A stretch of 64,000 nucleotides of DNA, taken from positions 368,950 through 432,949 of the forward strand of contig NW_024103729.1 in NCBI RefSeq assembly GCF_003945595.2, in the 5' to 3' direction. The translations under genes and the position numbers were made by a program. A model generated the notes under the pieces. That model did not search any database. It was not told where the DNA came from and saw only the letters and a program-made list of their open reading frames with translations. This document shows positions 23,246 to 36,710 of the stretch, piece after piece (the stretch's first letter is position 1; every line of letters begins with the position of its first letter). Source of the stretch: Pipra filicauda (Eukaryota; Chordata; Aves; Passeriformes; Pipridae).

Positions 23246-26200
23246 AGACAGAGATACATTCTTTCTTGTCATCTATACTGACCTATATTAAATCAATCTC
23301 ATTGTGCTCCTATTTTATCTTAGTGTTGTAAGAGGTTATAAACTTTATTAAGCAACTTTAAGTAGTGTAAGGTTTTATATTCAAATTTGATCTGCTAGAA
23401 CTATTCTAATAATTTCTGATGTAATCAAAGGGCTCTTCCTCTCTTTGTAAATTCTGTCATGCTTTATGTAGGATGTCAGCATCTCTGAGCCTTGGGTGAT
23501 GTGTCTTTGGACAAAAAACATGGATTGGTTGCTCTTGCACTTGACACAGAGCACAGATTAGAGTCTACTCTTGAATTGCCACTTACACAGGATTACCATT
23601 CGGTTCAGACTCACGGTATCCTAAGCCGCTTTCTGAAGGTCAAATCCTTTTTTTGATTGTGATACATCAGAAAGATTTAATAGCAACTGTATCCAAAGGG
23701 GATTTTCTTGAAAAAATAGGTCTGATTTTACTTCTAATTGTTTCTAACTGTCTGAAATTCAAATAATTTCTCAACTTCTATTAGGAAGCATACGGTTCCA
23801 GTGTGGGGTAATTGTTTTCCATCTGGACACTGTCTGGTGGTGGTATTTGCTGTAGCCATAAGTAAATAAATGAAAGAGTCAAATAAATGAAGACATCTGT
23901 AAATAATTTATTTGCTGATTGATGGCTGGTAAATAAACTCGAGCTTCTCTCTTTGGTTAGATTCACAATCAAAATTGTGGAATGAGATATACACCAGCTT
24001 GCTAGAAGTCTGAAGTTCAAAGGTAGGATATGAGAGAGCCTCTAGGGATACCCAGAAACACCAAAGAAGTGGCAGACAAATTCCAGTTAATGCTGTCTCT
24101 GACCTCAGCAAGCCCCTCGCTGAAACACTTTAAAGCATGCTAAAGCCTTTATTGAAATCCTGCTCTGGTTGCCCACCTACCCTCTGTTTTGATCAGCTCT
24201 CTGTAGCCAGTCTTTCAAGGGGAAGAGTGATATGGAGACCCAGAAGAAGTTCACTTTTAAAACTGATGATTCTGTCAAGGACAGACAGGAGTAAATGAAG
24301 AAGAGAAAAAAGAGGACACAAAACATGACTGTAGTTCTGGCTCTGCAAAGATTTGCCTGACTCAAGTCAGCGCTTTCACTTTTTTCAAGGCGATATTTTT
24401 CCTTTTCCTGCTTTGTCCATGTGAGCTCTAAGTAATGCAAATATTATCACATGAAAATTATTATTAGTCTTGTTAATATGTGCTTTCATACTAAGTGGAA
24501 TGCTTCTGCTCATGAATAAGTTAATCTATTTATTGCTGAGGTTCATTAGATGGGGGTACTCTCAGAACTGCGTGAATGGGCAGCCTTGTATCCAAATACT
24601 TCAAACCCATCTTTGGAACACTTGCACTGAAGTAGCAAAAATGCCTGTGAAATATGACTTTTTAGCTTGAGCATTTGTACACTTACTGAACTGAATTTCA
24701 AGCAGGACTCACTCAGATGTCAGACTCTTGCAATTAAAAACTGTGCTAGGCTAGCTAGTTAGTGCGTTATTACACACTTTACGGTGTGAGCTGCAAATTA
24801 GCTACTCAAAGTCCGCAGTTCAAAGGATTTGCAGGCCTAGAATTATTCACTGAACAAGATTGTGAATAATTTCAAATAATGAATAAATTCAATATACTTT
24901 TTGTTCTGTCCATGCATAGCCTCTGAAGAGGGAAAGAATAAAAAGGAGAAATCAATCAGATAAATTATTCATTGAGAATTATTTGTTCAGCTCTAATGCT
25001 TATGTACTTAGACAATATTTTCATTGGAACAGATTCTGAAGAGCTCTTCAGTCTGCATATATCTCAGCCACAATTCATCTGTAAAAGGTTTGAGGTTCTT
25101 GTTAAATGCAGATGCCTAGACCTAGTTGTAGGCAGTAGGATTTAACTGATTTTATCTCGAAGTTCTTGACTAAGTCAAGCTACTTCAAGAATTATTTAAC
25201 AGGAATTGGTTTTGGGAAAGTAGTTTTTTGTCATTGTCTGTGTCTGCGTTGGGAAGTAGTTTTAAGTGATCATTCCAATTCTGCTTGCTTCTGTTCATGT
25301 CTGACTTGACTATTTCCAGTCCAGTGTGGTAACCAAGGTGTTTTCTTTCACGAATTAAGTGTTTTCATCGTGTAGTTAAGGAAGATCATCAGTGTAAAAT
25401 CTACTCCTAATGTGAAGAGCTACCTTTCTGTACTACTTGTTATTATCTTGAAAGAAGTTAAGATCATGGAATTCATTGACATGTATAGTTCAGATTAGCA
25501 TGCTAACCACCAGAGTTCCCCCTAAAATATATATTGTTAAAATAGTTTCTCATGATAGTAACAGATGCAACTATTTGCTGCTATTTAGTTGATGCTGTAT
25601 CTCTTAAAAATCAGAGGGTGAACAGGGAAGTGGATATTTTTTCTGCTTAGGGTAACCCCACCTCTTTTGATGTGAATACCTTTGTTGCTCCACTGCATCA
25701 GTGAGACCAAAGAGCCTTGATTCCATCTTATCTAAAATGCAGTGAGAGAATAGAGAAAAAAAACAGTGGATCTTATGTACTGAAAAGGGAAGAACATTAG
25801 ATATTGTAGATCAGGTATTTGCTCTCATATTAATGACTTTTTAACTAATATAAAGAAGTTTTGGGTTTCTTCCTCCTGTCAATAAGCAATCTGTTCCATT
25901 CATGTTATTTCTGTAAGGCAAAGAGGTGCCAGTCCAAAGGGACAATCCAGGTAGCTGAAAAAAAAAAAGAAACAAAGCTGTTAAGCTCCTTTCCTTCTTC
26001 TTGCAAAAAAAAAAAGTTCTCATACACATTTTACTGTCATTCTTGTTACATCCACGCTGATTGGGAGCAGGGGGCTGGACCTGAGAAGTTATGCTGGTCT
26101 TTGCTCTGCCACTGATTTGCCATCATCTATTGACCAAGAAAGTTCTTTTTACTCTATCGTGAGCTGTTATGCTAACATCTTTCACTTATGTTGATGTAAG

Positions 26201-29200
26201 AATTTAGGAGAAGGATTATCTTTTATTTTATAATGTACAGAGTTTAACACAGTAGGGGCATAATCTTGATTAGGGCCTCAATGTGGTACTATAATAGAGT
26301 TAATAAATAATACTTGACAGCAGTCTAAAGATGGAGGTATAGAAGGAAATGAGGCATAACTTTTGAATAACGCTTAATTCAACTATGATAGATGCAAAGG
26401 AAACCACCAAGGTAAAGTCAAACTTTTTTTCACAGGACAATACCATATCTGTGTGACAACAACAAATACAGTAAAGCATGTCTCCATGGTTCTGCAGACC
26501 AAAATGTCTGAAGATATTTTTCCATAGAGTCAAAAGTAAAAGCATAAGTTTTTCCTGTTGCCACTTGATGGTCCTTTATGTGATGACTGTATATATTGCT
26601 TAGATTGCCTATTGGCTCCTTATGAATCTTCATTTAATTGAAGACATGCTGGTAATCCAGAGAGATTGTCTGGATAACACATTATGAATTCAACTCTTCC
26701 CTTATTTCCCTGAGAATATTTAGGAAAAAAAAAAGTTTTAGTATTTCCTTTTCCTATTGTTTCTTTCTTCCTATTTATGCAATTCAGTATATCATGTTGG
26801 TTTCTTTCATTGCATTTAAGATTTGCAAAAGTTAAAATTGAATAATAGAAAAAATGCTTTTCAAGTGTACTATTTCTTGCAAACTGGAAAGTGGGTGTTT
26901 CCTATTAAATATGCAGTAAAATGCAACAGGTCATCTTAACCAATAATAAACTGCACTTAGGTATACAAGGATTTTGAATCAATTCAGATCTAAAGTTCTC
27001 CAACTGTTCATCAGGCATTTAACAAATACTTTCTCCTTGTTCTTGACAAAATGTTTTCCTCTTCTTTTTTTTTTTCCAATTAGCATTTTCCAAATGATGA
27101 ATTGGCAGTGTAGTCAGCTCCATTTATTGACTAATACATGGAAATCATCTGGTTTAGTCTCCACATTGTGCATGACTGTTTCACTCTATCTTTGCTTCAC
27201 CAAGGCAATTTCACAGTGGGACATCTACCAAAAAAAAACCAAACCCAACAAGCAAAAGATAAGACAAGACACTTTAAACTAGAACAAACCAATTAAAGAG
27301 CATATTAAGAAGCAGTTAAGGCTCTCTGGTTGTCACAGACAGTATTCAGCAGAGAGTTGGTGTGCTGGAATGGGTCTTTCTTCTCTTTCCCTGGGTATCA
27401 GTTACTGTAAGTGCCTGAGGAACATCATGAGCAGCAGAGACAGCTTCAAAAATACTTGAAAAAATCTGAGTAATTTTGCCAAGCGTTGTAGCAAATGCTT
27501 GAATTCGTCAATTCTGTAACTGCATTATCTGTCAGCAGATGAGTGAGTAGATTGATTTTAGCTTAGCACTGGTTTGCAGGGTGAGAGAACAGGGCATTTG
27601 TATGGGAACCAGTGCTGGAAGCTGAGGTGAGCTCTGAGCTGGTGGATGAGTCAGTCCCCAGGCCATGCAGGACTGCCCAGGTACATCCCATGGGACACTG
27701 CTCATGGGCAACTCGTATCAACGTAAAAAGACACCGAGGAACTCAAAACTGGGTTGTTCTCCAAAAACCTCATTCTGGTCCTTCTGAAGTGCCTGAGAAG
27801 CAAATCTCCAACTTTAACAAGAGCAGGGTCAGATGCTAAAACCAGACGTCATAGTCTCACAGTGAGGCTTACAGCAAGGGCCAACAGTATAATACTTATA
27901 CACAGATGATCACCACCACATTTCTGTGTGATTCATCTGGGAGAAACAAGTGCATAACATTTGCACTCTTGCCAACCTTGTAGCTACCCTTGACCCAGCT
28001 GTCTTTCCCAACAGACTGTCACTACTTCTGTTGTCAAGGGGTGTCTGTGACTGCAGAGGATATTCCAGGATTTTTCTTGGAGAAAGTGACTGCAAATAAC
28101 TCAGTTCCACAGCATACACTTGGCCAATGTCAAACATAACTTCTGTTGGGCCTGAGCCCACAAGTGCATGTTGTTTGTGTCTTTAGTTATTGTTGGTATC
28201 TGGGCTAGAATCAATGTTTTTCCTGAATCAGACACACTGGTTGATGACACAAAATTCAAATCTTTATCATCATTCCAATTCTAGTCATTCATTCAAAGTA
28301 TTATTATGGAAGTTTAAAAAATAGTTTACCAATGCTCTACATAATTATTTTATTTTTACATTATATTCCAGCTGCTATGATACCACTGAAACTTCAAAAA
28401 ATGTTCTTTGTGTGTAGCCCTGATGGGTAGGTCCTACAACAGACCTTTCACACTAGAATTAGGTATTAGCTGTGCAAATATTATGAAGGAATTTGGGAGC
28501 TGAATGAAAAAGAAGACTATCTGTATTTTAATATTTGCAACTTGGTCAGTGTAGGTAAGGCATGGTTGTTGTCAACAGAATGAAAAGATCCAACATCAGT
28601 GCAAATCACTCAGGAAAAAAATTCAAGAAAGAAAAAAACCCTCTTTAAATCCAAATGTTAAAAAGGTCAAGAGTTGTTTGTCAGAGGCTCAAGAAAAAGA
28701 CAGCAAAAATATATTTTTAAACCTACCTTGGGAAATTAATATTAAAGTAATTTTCAGGCTAGGGCTGGGAACATAGCACTTTGTCATTTTAGAATAAACA
28801 CCAAAAACAGATGCCACAATTTCATAAAATAAACATGCAGTGAAAGGGTAACACAGACATTAGCAGCAAACTGAGACAGTAGCCAATACAGTATGATGAG
28901 AAGGAATACTCAGTATGGTGTGATGTGCGATAGAAGCCATTAGCCATATGGTACAGTGTGAAGAGGGCCTCTGTGACTAAGTAACAGTTGTATGTTATGT
29001 GGTTTATAAAATAATTATGCAATGGCAAGCAACTCTTTTATAATTATTGGCTGTTTCAAAATATTTCTGCTAATCTGGAGGCATTTACTAAGTTGATGGA
29101 TGCAGGCAGCCTGCTTCCTGTGTCTCCATGTTTGCAGATTATGCGGTGCATCATCCTACTAAGGGCAGTGACCATTTTAAATTGGCCACTAGAGACCGTA

Positions 29201-30600
29201 TTTGTTTTTTTTTTCTGAAAAACCAGGGAATATCCGTGTAAATACATCATGTCTTTCTTGGACACCTGCCAATGAAGGACTGGGTAGCTACCTGTCTGTT
29301 ATTCATCGGCACTTTTTTTTCTGCTCTTCCTTTATTCAGTGACATCTCTGAAAAGTGAAAGCGTGTTACCAGAAAGCCCTATTTCTGTGTCACTGTGGAT
29401 GGCATAAGCTGATGACAACCTCAGCAGATTCTGTTTTTTTTTTCTGCTATGTCTTTCATGCTTATATTAGAGACTACAAAACTATCAGCAACTGAAGAAC
29501 ATCAAACAAATTTCCTTGGTTTAACCAACAAGAGGATGGCACTAATTTCCTTTTCCTTTTCTGCTGCTCCTCAAACAAGCATATGGAAGATAAGTGCCTG
29601 TTAGACACTTGTAAATCTCAGCACTTTTGCTTTGAAATGGGAATAAAGTAATAAAGAAATAAGGGTTTGGGGAAAATGTTTAGATGCAAAATTTGCTAGC
29701 AAGTGAGACTAGGGATACAGAATAGCTAGAGGCACCCAGATCCTGGCTGTCCAGCTCTGACAGGGAGGGAACTGTTATGTGAGAGGGTGCAAAAATCCTC
29801 CATGTCCTGTGACCGTGCAGTACATGGATCAGTTGGCTGGGAACAGCATAGGGATGCAGGTCTAAACAGTTGCAGCTGGGACATCAAACCTAATCCCCAA
29901 AAGTCAATCAAGATACACAGCTTGGAGAGATCCACAAAACAACTCTACCCTTTCTATCCCTTTGACACATGCTGGAGGCCACAAAACACTTCCCATCTTC
30001 CCCCAGTAAACTTAGATCCAGCATAAAAGACTGAAGGACCCAATTGTAAAATATGACAGGAAGAGCACAGGAGAGATCAAGGGCATTGCCAGTATAACAG
30101 TCTTTGAACATCTCTGTCTGTCACACCCATATGGGTCAGCTCTAGCTTGGTCCTAGAGACATTACAGATCAAACAGGAATTTTATTATATGCATCTGGTG
30201 TATTGCTGTTAGTGCTCCAGAACAGCACTTGGATAATCTCACTGTAATAGGTAAGTCTGCCATCTAGGTTTTCAGTTTTGGAGTGCTTAGTCAATTGATG
30301 TTTTCACAGTGCAAATAACTGATATGAGCTGTAACTATTGAACAAGTCTTATAACAGGGATGTGTCATTAGACTTGCTAGAAACCAAATCTGCTATGAAG
30401 CTTCTGAAAAGACTTCAGTGCACTAAAATGAAATTCTAGTCTACATGTAAGCAGTGCAGGTGTAATGAAATTTTTTACTGCAGCTAAAAACCTTTTGCAA
30501 GGCTGCAATCCAATGGCATGGTTCATACCACATTTTAAATGTTATAATGTATAACATTTTAAAGGGATGTGTTGCTAAGTATAATGCAAGGATATACATT
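23246..30600. other. Long noncoding stretch, no gene seen
   Basis: Over 7 kb without a defensible feature. Homopolymer A runs lie at about 25958-25968 and 26005-26015. The minus frame 24177-24440 (87 codons) contains a short hydrophobic run but nothing recognisable around it. Frames at 26974-27282, 27612-27839, 27910-28161, 29056-29265 and 29726-30111 are short and often open on both strands. The part near 27600-28160 is somewhat GC-richer than its surroundings without identifiable content. Confidence 0.55.
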
Positions 30601-30624
30601 AGAAAATTACAATACACAGGATAT

Positions 30625-30679
30625 TACATATACATGTGTATGTATGCACACACATACATGCATATGTGTATATACATAC
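30625..30679. repeat. 55-bp perfect purine/pyrimidine alternation (TG/CA/TA)
   Basis: Every base from 30625 to 30679 alternates pyrimidine and purine, in mixed TA, CA and TG steps (for example TATGCACACACATACATGCA). It is an impure microsatellite and partly self-complementary. Alternating tracts of this kind favour left-handed Z-DNA or cruciform extrusion; the TA steps lower that tendency. Confidence 0.85.
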
Positions 30680-30885
30680 TTTTTTTCCTGAAAGAAAAAA
30701 GCCATTGTTCATCAATGATAGCAGCTGGCATGACTGCTGAACCAGTTATTTTATTTTATCTGGTATTACTAGGGAAGATACCACTTTCATTTTTGCCAGC
30801 ATTTGTAGTGTAAATGAGGAGCAACCTATTGTAAAATGTTGTTACTGAGATCAAAGGAAGCAGCCCTTACTACCAAGCTAAAATC
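30680..30885. other. Noncoding, no gene seen
   Basis: Short spacer between the alternating tract and the homeodomain-motif segment. The open frame 30547-30813 runs through the alternating tract and reflects its composition rather than a gene. Confidence 0.6.
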
Positions 30886-31095
30886 ATTCTGGGGAAATGT
30901 TTTTGATTATGGTTAATGATGTAATCAAGCCACTAAACTGCCTAGAAGTTGGAGTTGCAGCAGGCGTACAGCCTGCCCATTACAAACCACCTAATCGACA
31001 ATAATGCAGGGGGAAAAAAGGTGTGATGTGGCAAACAAGACGCCAGTTAAATGTTTACTCTAATGGCACACAAAACTGGACAGATTTGATTAGAA
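30886..31095. promoter_or_regulatory. Candidate regulatory element with paired TTGATTA/TAATCAA sites
   Basis: A perfect 7-bp inverted repeat, TTGATTA at 30903-30909 and TAATCAA at 30922-30928, is separated by 12 bp that include GGTTAATGAT. Both arms are homeodomain-type (PBX/HOX-like) cores. GCAGGC/GCCTGC forms a second small inverted repeat at 30960-30976, and CTAATCG follows near 30991. Dense non-repetitive homeodomain motifs are typical of vertebrate developmental enhancers. This is inference from motifs only. Confidence 0.3.
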
Positions 31096-34000
31096 TACTT
31101 ATGCTTATCTTCTTAGGAGGAGAACACTGAACAGCTGAAGGTTTAGCACAGAAAAAAAAAAAAACAACAAAAAGCCAAAGGTGGAGAGAAAAGGACCAAA
31201 AAAGGTCATTTTTTAACATCTTTGAATTCATTCTTTAAAGACCAATTACTTTCCTGTCCCCTGTGGGAGAAAAACATTCTTCTTCTTAATAGCAGAATCA
31301 TTCTAAGACTTCTCTGATTCATTTTATATTTAGCAGATTACAGTTTTGGAGTCATCAGTAGGAGAGAACCCAGCAAACTGACAGACCTGAAATCATGTCC
31401 TTTGATTGTAATTGACAGGGAAAGCGTTTAAGGTAAAGAAAAAAAAATATTTTATTCATCTTTGATTACACTGTGATGTGATTTGGTGACATAATACAGC
31501 TGTGAACTGGGGTAAGAAAGGCAATAATTCCTACTTGAGGCTTTGACATGATGTAGCCCTTTAGTCTTCTTCAAACCAATGCCTCCAGCTACAATAGTCC
31601 CCTTGATGGAGTCTAGACAAATAGATATACAGACTGTTACAATTTAAAAGGCAAAGAGCTTAAAATAACATTTCTCTAGGCCATGTATTTTTGTATTAAA
31701 TGGCTAAGCTGACACATATTTTTCTTTACAAAATAAATCTAGATAATCTATTAAAAATCATATATTGGATAAAAATTATTCACTTTTTCAAATCTATAAA
31801 ATTACTGAATCAGAAACACCTACTAGAAGTGAAAGGTGCACTTAGTGAATCCACACTAGCCTTTAGGTACTATATATATCTTGTCGATATGTTAACTTTT
31901 TAAGTTTTTTCTTTGTGTTTCATTCTCAAAATATCATTTTAATGTTCCTAAAAATTTACTGTCTCAGCATCTTCAAAAGTACTTAACAGGTCCTGGTTTA
32001 CAAAACCCTTGGACAACTCTGAGAGGTTTCTGTAAAGAATAATATAAAGAAAAATATGTAAAAATAAAGTAAGTAAAATAAAAATTGTACTACCACACAT
32101 TAGCTATCATGGGAGAGCAACTTCATACAGCTTGTCTGTGCCCCTGGAGGGTGAGTCTGGCTTACATCAGTCACCTAACTTGGATTGACCTAGGCAGGAG
32201 CTTACCTTGACGGGGTTAAACTGGTGTCCAAAGCAAAGTATGAAAAGTCACTTGTACCCAGTTACACTGAAGTTTTTCACAATGCAGTTTTAGGAGGTTT
32301 AAAATGTCTTGCTCACAACAGAAATGTTTCCTTGCAACTACAAGATGTGGACTAATTAAGAGATCACCTATTTCATCCTTACAAAATATGTTCATCATTT
32401 CTAAAAAGAAAAGTGCAATTTCATGATCATGATGAATTTTTGCTAATGATTGAGTTCCTGCTAGCACTTTGGGGTTTTAGACATAAGCAGTTAACCTAGG
32501 GCAATAAAGAAAATAAATGTTAGAAAATTCTGTCACATCTTCAGGATCTGTGTTACAGACATTTGAAAAACAAGTGATTTGGTCATCTTCACAAATATTT
32601 TCTGATGAAACTGCAAATTCAGTAGTGCCTACAGGATCCAAAACTCATTATGACACTTCAAATTTATTTTTAAAAAGTTATGTCTCTAAAATACTTTGCA
32701 AAAGCCTTTCTGTTTTCTCATCAGACCTACTACATGCGGTTATGACAATAGGGTAGCATAAAGCACATATTCAACAGAATAGTGTTATTTCACAAGAAGA
32801 AAAAACAAAGTTCATCATCAAACTAAGTTAATCATCATATTAATGTATTTTGAATGTGCAAAGGGCTGTTCTGTATCAGTGTTCTTTTCTTTTTTGTAGT
32901 TATCGTAGAGAAATAGATGGTAATAGCAGTTGCATAGACTGAGTTTCCCCCTGCAAGGAAGAGCTTCATTGCACAGCATCACAGGCTGAGCTTCCCTAAT
33001 CTCTTCCTTTTATAATTATCACTGTTTTAAACCATGGTGACCAGTTCTGTGAATAAAATCATTCAAACTCCCTGCCATGTATACAGACATTGCCAAAAAT
33101 TTTTAAGTTACTCCAAATAGTGACGATGAAACTAAACAAGCACCACCAACTTACACTTAATCCATCAATAAGAAACTAGATAGTGTTAGGAATTGTACCA
33201 AGATATTATTGGTTCTATGTCTGATGACACAGTTATACAAAATACTGATATCTTTCCCAAGTGTATCCTTCTCTGACTTGGGATGTTCAGAACTTCAGAT
33301 ATATGATGTTGTTGAGGCACCTGAAAAATGAAAAAAATGACAAATCCAATTAGAAAGCTTCAGGTGAGCTGAAAATAGTCATCATAATTACAAACTTCTA
33401 ATGATCCATCCAATTTAATCTCAGTATTTAAGAATTAATAAAAGCAGGGTAGTATCTGCATTCTGGAATTAGCCTTTCAATGTTCCCAGGTCTAGCAAAG
33501 GTGCAATAGTACAGAGGCTTGAATCTCTACTTAACCTTTTTTTATTTGTGGATTTTTTGCTTGTTTGGTTTTGTTTTTTTCTATTTGGTCATTGATATTA
33601 CAGTTTCAGAATTCTGAACCAAATCCCTGTAAGAATGGACTTCAGACTGAACACAAATACTAGTACAAGAGAAAAATTCAATATCTAAGAATAAAATTTA
33701 ATGACCCCTACAGGTTCCTATTCACACAGGCCTGAGTGCTAATATTTTTACAATGCTATACTCTACCTACTGCAATGAATAGGCTTGAAAATTCCAGTTA
33801 GCTCTCGTGAAGGAAATTCCACTCAAAATGAGGGATCTTACTTTACAAATACTGTTGCAATATTCAGCAATTATATGTAAGATTAAGACATACTGATTAA
33901 ACTATATTACCGTATTTATTATCTGTTGCATTTTTCACGGTCCATTTTCTATTTTCTTTGCAGTACCAAGTAAAGAAAAAAACCCCTAAATAATAAATTT

Positions 34001-35463
34001 CAGATGAAATTTATAAAGTTATAGTTAAAGAAACATTATCCCTAAAATTACCATTTGAATGATAAGCAATTTTGGGAGTAATTATAGTGCACACTCTACA
34101 TTCAATGCATTCTGATATATGGATAATTACTCCTGGTAATATGTGTTAGTTAGATTTTATAACAACAATAACAATTTATTGCAAAATTAATTCCTTGGCA
34201 CAATTTAACATTTATTGATGTGAAGTCAAAGTGAATTGATTTTATTGCAGACCACTTGTGATACGTTTTCCCTATGCTCCTGCCCTAATTGGTTATTATA
34301 GGTCATTTTGGTATTTAGTTTTAAAAATAAATTAATTTGGTACCAAGGTGCATTTAGTGAAATGGCAAGATATTTACAGCTCATGTGGATTTATTTAAAT
34401 AAAAAATGGTAAGGTAATGCAATCATCTTTGGTTATAAAGTGATGGATGAATTGAAAACATTTCTGAATCAGGTCAATGGTAGTGATGATTAGTGCATTG
34501 TTAATCAAGTTGCTGAGATTGCTATCAAAAGCTTTATCTCTTTCACTCAGACTGGTGAGAGGATCATGAATATTAAAGAGATTCAAATAGATCTGCACTC
34601 ATGTAATATGGAGCACTACAAATGAAAAGGCTAAATGAACCCAGACTGTGACTTTATGCACTGATATATCTCTTAACCAAAGAGGAATGTCTAATCCATT
34701 TCTATACTTGTATTAGGCTACATACATTGCAAGAATACAAAGACAAAGTATTTCATGTACCATATTCATTTTATGGGGTAAGTACTTATTTACAGCCCTA
34801 TCAATATGAAGAAAAAAAAACGCAGAAAAGGTTTTTCAGGACTGAAACAATACTACTATAGGCCAGATTTTAATTTCTACAACAGCAGTAAAAATCCAAA
34901 TAGTGCACTTGAAATCAGCAGCCTCATCTCAATTACATTGCTCTTATTTTATTATTGCTGACTTACTTGAATTTAGGATTTAGTCCAGTGTATAGTTTAA
35001 TTATATGTCTAGAATCCACACTCACTTTAAATCTTAGAGGAGATATAGCAAATAATGTATGTAATCACAAATGTATGGTGCAAATTTGTGGACAGTGGAG
35101 GCCTGAAACCTGCATACATGCAGGTATGTGCTTAACTGTGTGCTTCTGAGAAACTCCATGGATGTTCACCTGGATTAACAGGGGAGACAAGGCAAAGCAG
35201 GTTCTATTTTGCAGGTACAAGGCCTTCACTAAAACCAGTTCTTCATAATCGGATATAAAGAATGAAAATCTCAGATGGACAAAGCAGAATGAAAAATCTA
35301 ACCTCGTGCTTGTGTCTATTTGATAATTAATATGTTAGAAAGGAGTCACAATGGATCAGATGTCAGCAGCTGTCTTGGAGAAGACAGTGATTCTGGACTG
35401 AGTTCTTCTAAAGCTGGTTTAAATAATTTTAAAGGCTGCTTAATTTATATGAGTGGGGAGCCT
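31096..35463. other. Noncoding AT-rich stretch, no gene seen
   Basis: An A13 run lies at 31152-31164, an A-rich stretch at 32036-32095 and a T-rich stretch at 33535-33590. Frames 31700-31903, 32216-32467, 32517-32756, 34395-34598 and 34955-35149 are 64-83 codons and unassigned. The stretch 33830-34420 is particularly AT-rich. Confidence 0.6.
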
Positions 35464-35501
35464 GTACATTTGCAGTACAGCAATCTGTAGTGCAAATGCA
35501 C
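35464..35501. other. Compact two-part hairpin (palindrome)
   Basis: CATTTGCA at 35467-35474 pairs perfectly with TGCAAATG at 35491-35498. Inside it TACAG (35476-35480) pairs with CTGTA (35485-35489) around a 4-nt CAAT loop. Only a single G/G mismatch separates the two stems, so 13 of 14 positions pair. Two more pairs form outside after one mismatch. It is shorter than a typical microRNA precursor. The arms contain an octamer-like core, so it could instead be a paired protein-binding site. Confidence 0.75.
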
Positions 35502-36424
35502 CTCAGCTTGTCTCAGATGTCCTGCTTTTCCATAAGCAATGAAGTAGGAATTCAAACCTACTCATGACTACTAACTATGAGAGCAAATCCTTACAAAATT
35601 GCCATTTTACAGAAAAGACTTGGAACTAAGGCTCAGTGAGGTAGTAGCACTACAGCCTTAGATAGTCACCTATGTAGTTTTCAATACACTGTGGTCTTTA
35701 GTTAAAATACTGTTTCTAACCTTTTATGGTTTAAGTAATTTATATAGAATTTACTAAATTTTTACTAATGCCAGTAGCAGAAATACTGAAGCTTTAAACG
35801 TTCTGGAAGATAATCCTTATTTGGCACCTCACCATGAAAACTAAGTAATTTTGAAGAGGAAGAATGTGCATAGACAAATTACGTAGTAAGTGCGTGACTG
35901 TACTCAAACTCATGCCATACTAGACTAGCAGGACTTAATAACAGCATAATAAACCCATTAATTTTCTTTATATTTCACATGCAACCAAGGTTTCTTCTGC
36001 ATAGGGTGTCAAAATTAAAATGTATGGCACAGAAAATATCAGATCACAACTTCTTAATTTTGAAAATTTACCTTTTATCTGAGAGAGACAATGAATGAAA
36101 AACTTCACCAGTCAAAGCCGATTCTGCTGATTTATGTAGACCACCCTGAGCACAGTGCAAGATGGAGACCACCAAAGTCACTTGTTACGGTTAAACTACA
36201 GAAACATAGTCCCACATGCCTCTGTGCCTCACTCCTGTTTAGTCTCTTCCCAGCACAGAAGTATGCCATTAATGACCTCCCTGCCTGCTGAACCATTTTT
36301 GTTGCACTCCGACATTGTACTGTGTGAACACATTCCAGACTGTAAAAGTAAACACATTAAAAAGCACCATAGCTCTCTCATCACCTCCTCGACATCAGGA
36401 TTTTTTTATCTTTTATTCTGAAGG
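35502..36424. other. Noncoding, no gene seen
   Basis: Contains overlapping frames 36091-36291 and 36155-36421 (66 and 88 codons) in two phases of the same strand, neither recognisable. No repeat family seen between the hairpin and the LINE fossil. Confidence 0.6.
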
Positions 36425-36499
36425 AAGACCGTGTTAAGGGGTGGATTTCATACTTTGATCTGAAGAAGCTGGGATTCTCACAAGAGCTCATCTCTTTGA

Positions 36500-36710
36500 G
36501 GGTGGAGACGCACGTGGGTGAATGGTCAGGAGAGCTCTGTCTTCCATAGTCCTAACTCCAGTTTTTATCTTTGACTCGAGAGAGCTCAGTGGACTGGAGA
36601 TCTCTTGGGAGGTCATCCATAGTAACTTAAGCTAATCTTATGGATGGCTTTGAAGATGAGGAGCAAGACCTTTAGTATAACCAGACATTCAATGAAGAGG
36701 CAGGCAAACA
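36500..36710 (-). mobile_element. LINE-2-like reverse transcriptase C-terminal fossil
   Basis: On the minus strand two conserved blocks from the C-terminal end of LINE-2-related (CR1/L2 group) ORF2 appear in the right order and at about the right distance. The first, near 36636-36695, reads LH-stop-M, where the family has LHW (TGG changed to TGA), followed after a frame change by KVLLLIFKAIHKISLSY. The second, near 36528-36556, reads RTMEDRALL, matching the (L/R)KTxGDRAF region. The gap of about 28 codons is slightly shorter than usual. Stops and frameshifts show it is long dead, and it is more diverged than the CR1. The family was recalled from its conserved peptide pattern; the exact subfamily is not determined. 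Boundaries are approximate. Confidence 0.6.

Noticed and set aside
24177..24440. 87-codon minus frame with a hydrophobic run suggesting a membrane protein
   Set aside because: The hydrophobic run comes from a TTT/CTT-rich stretch; no signal or domain context supports a gene.
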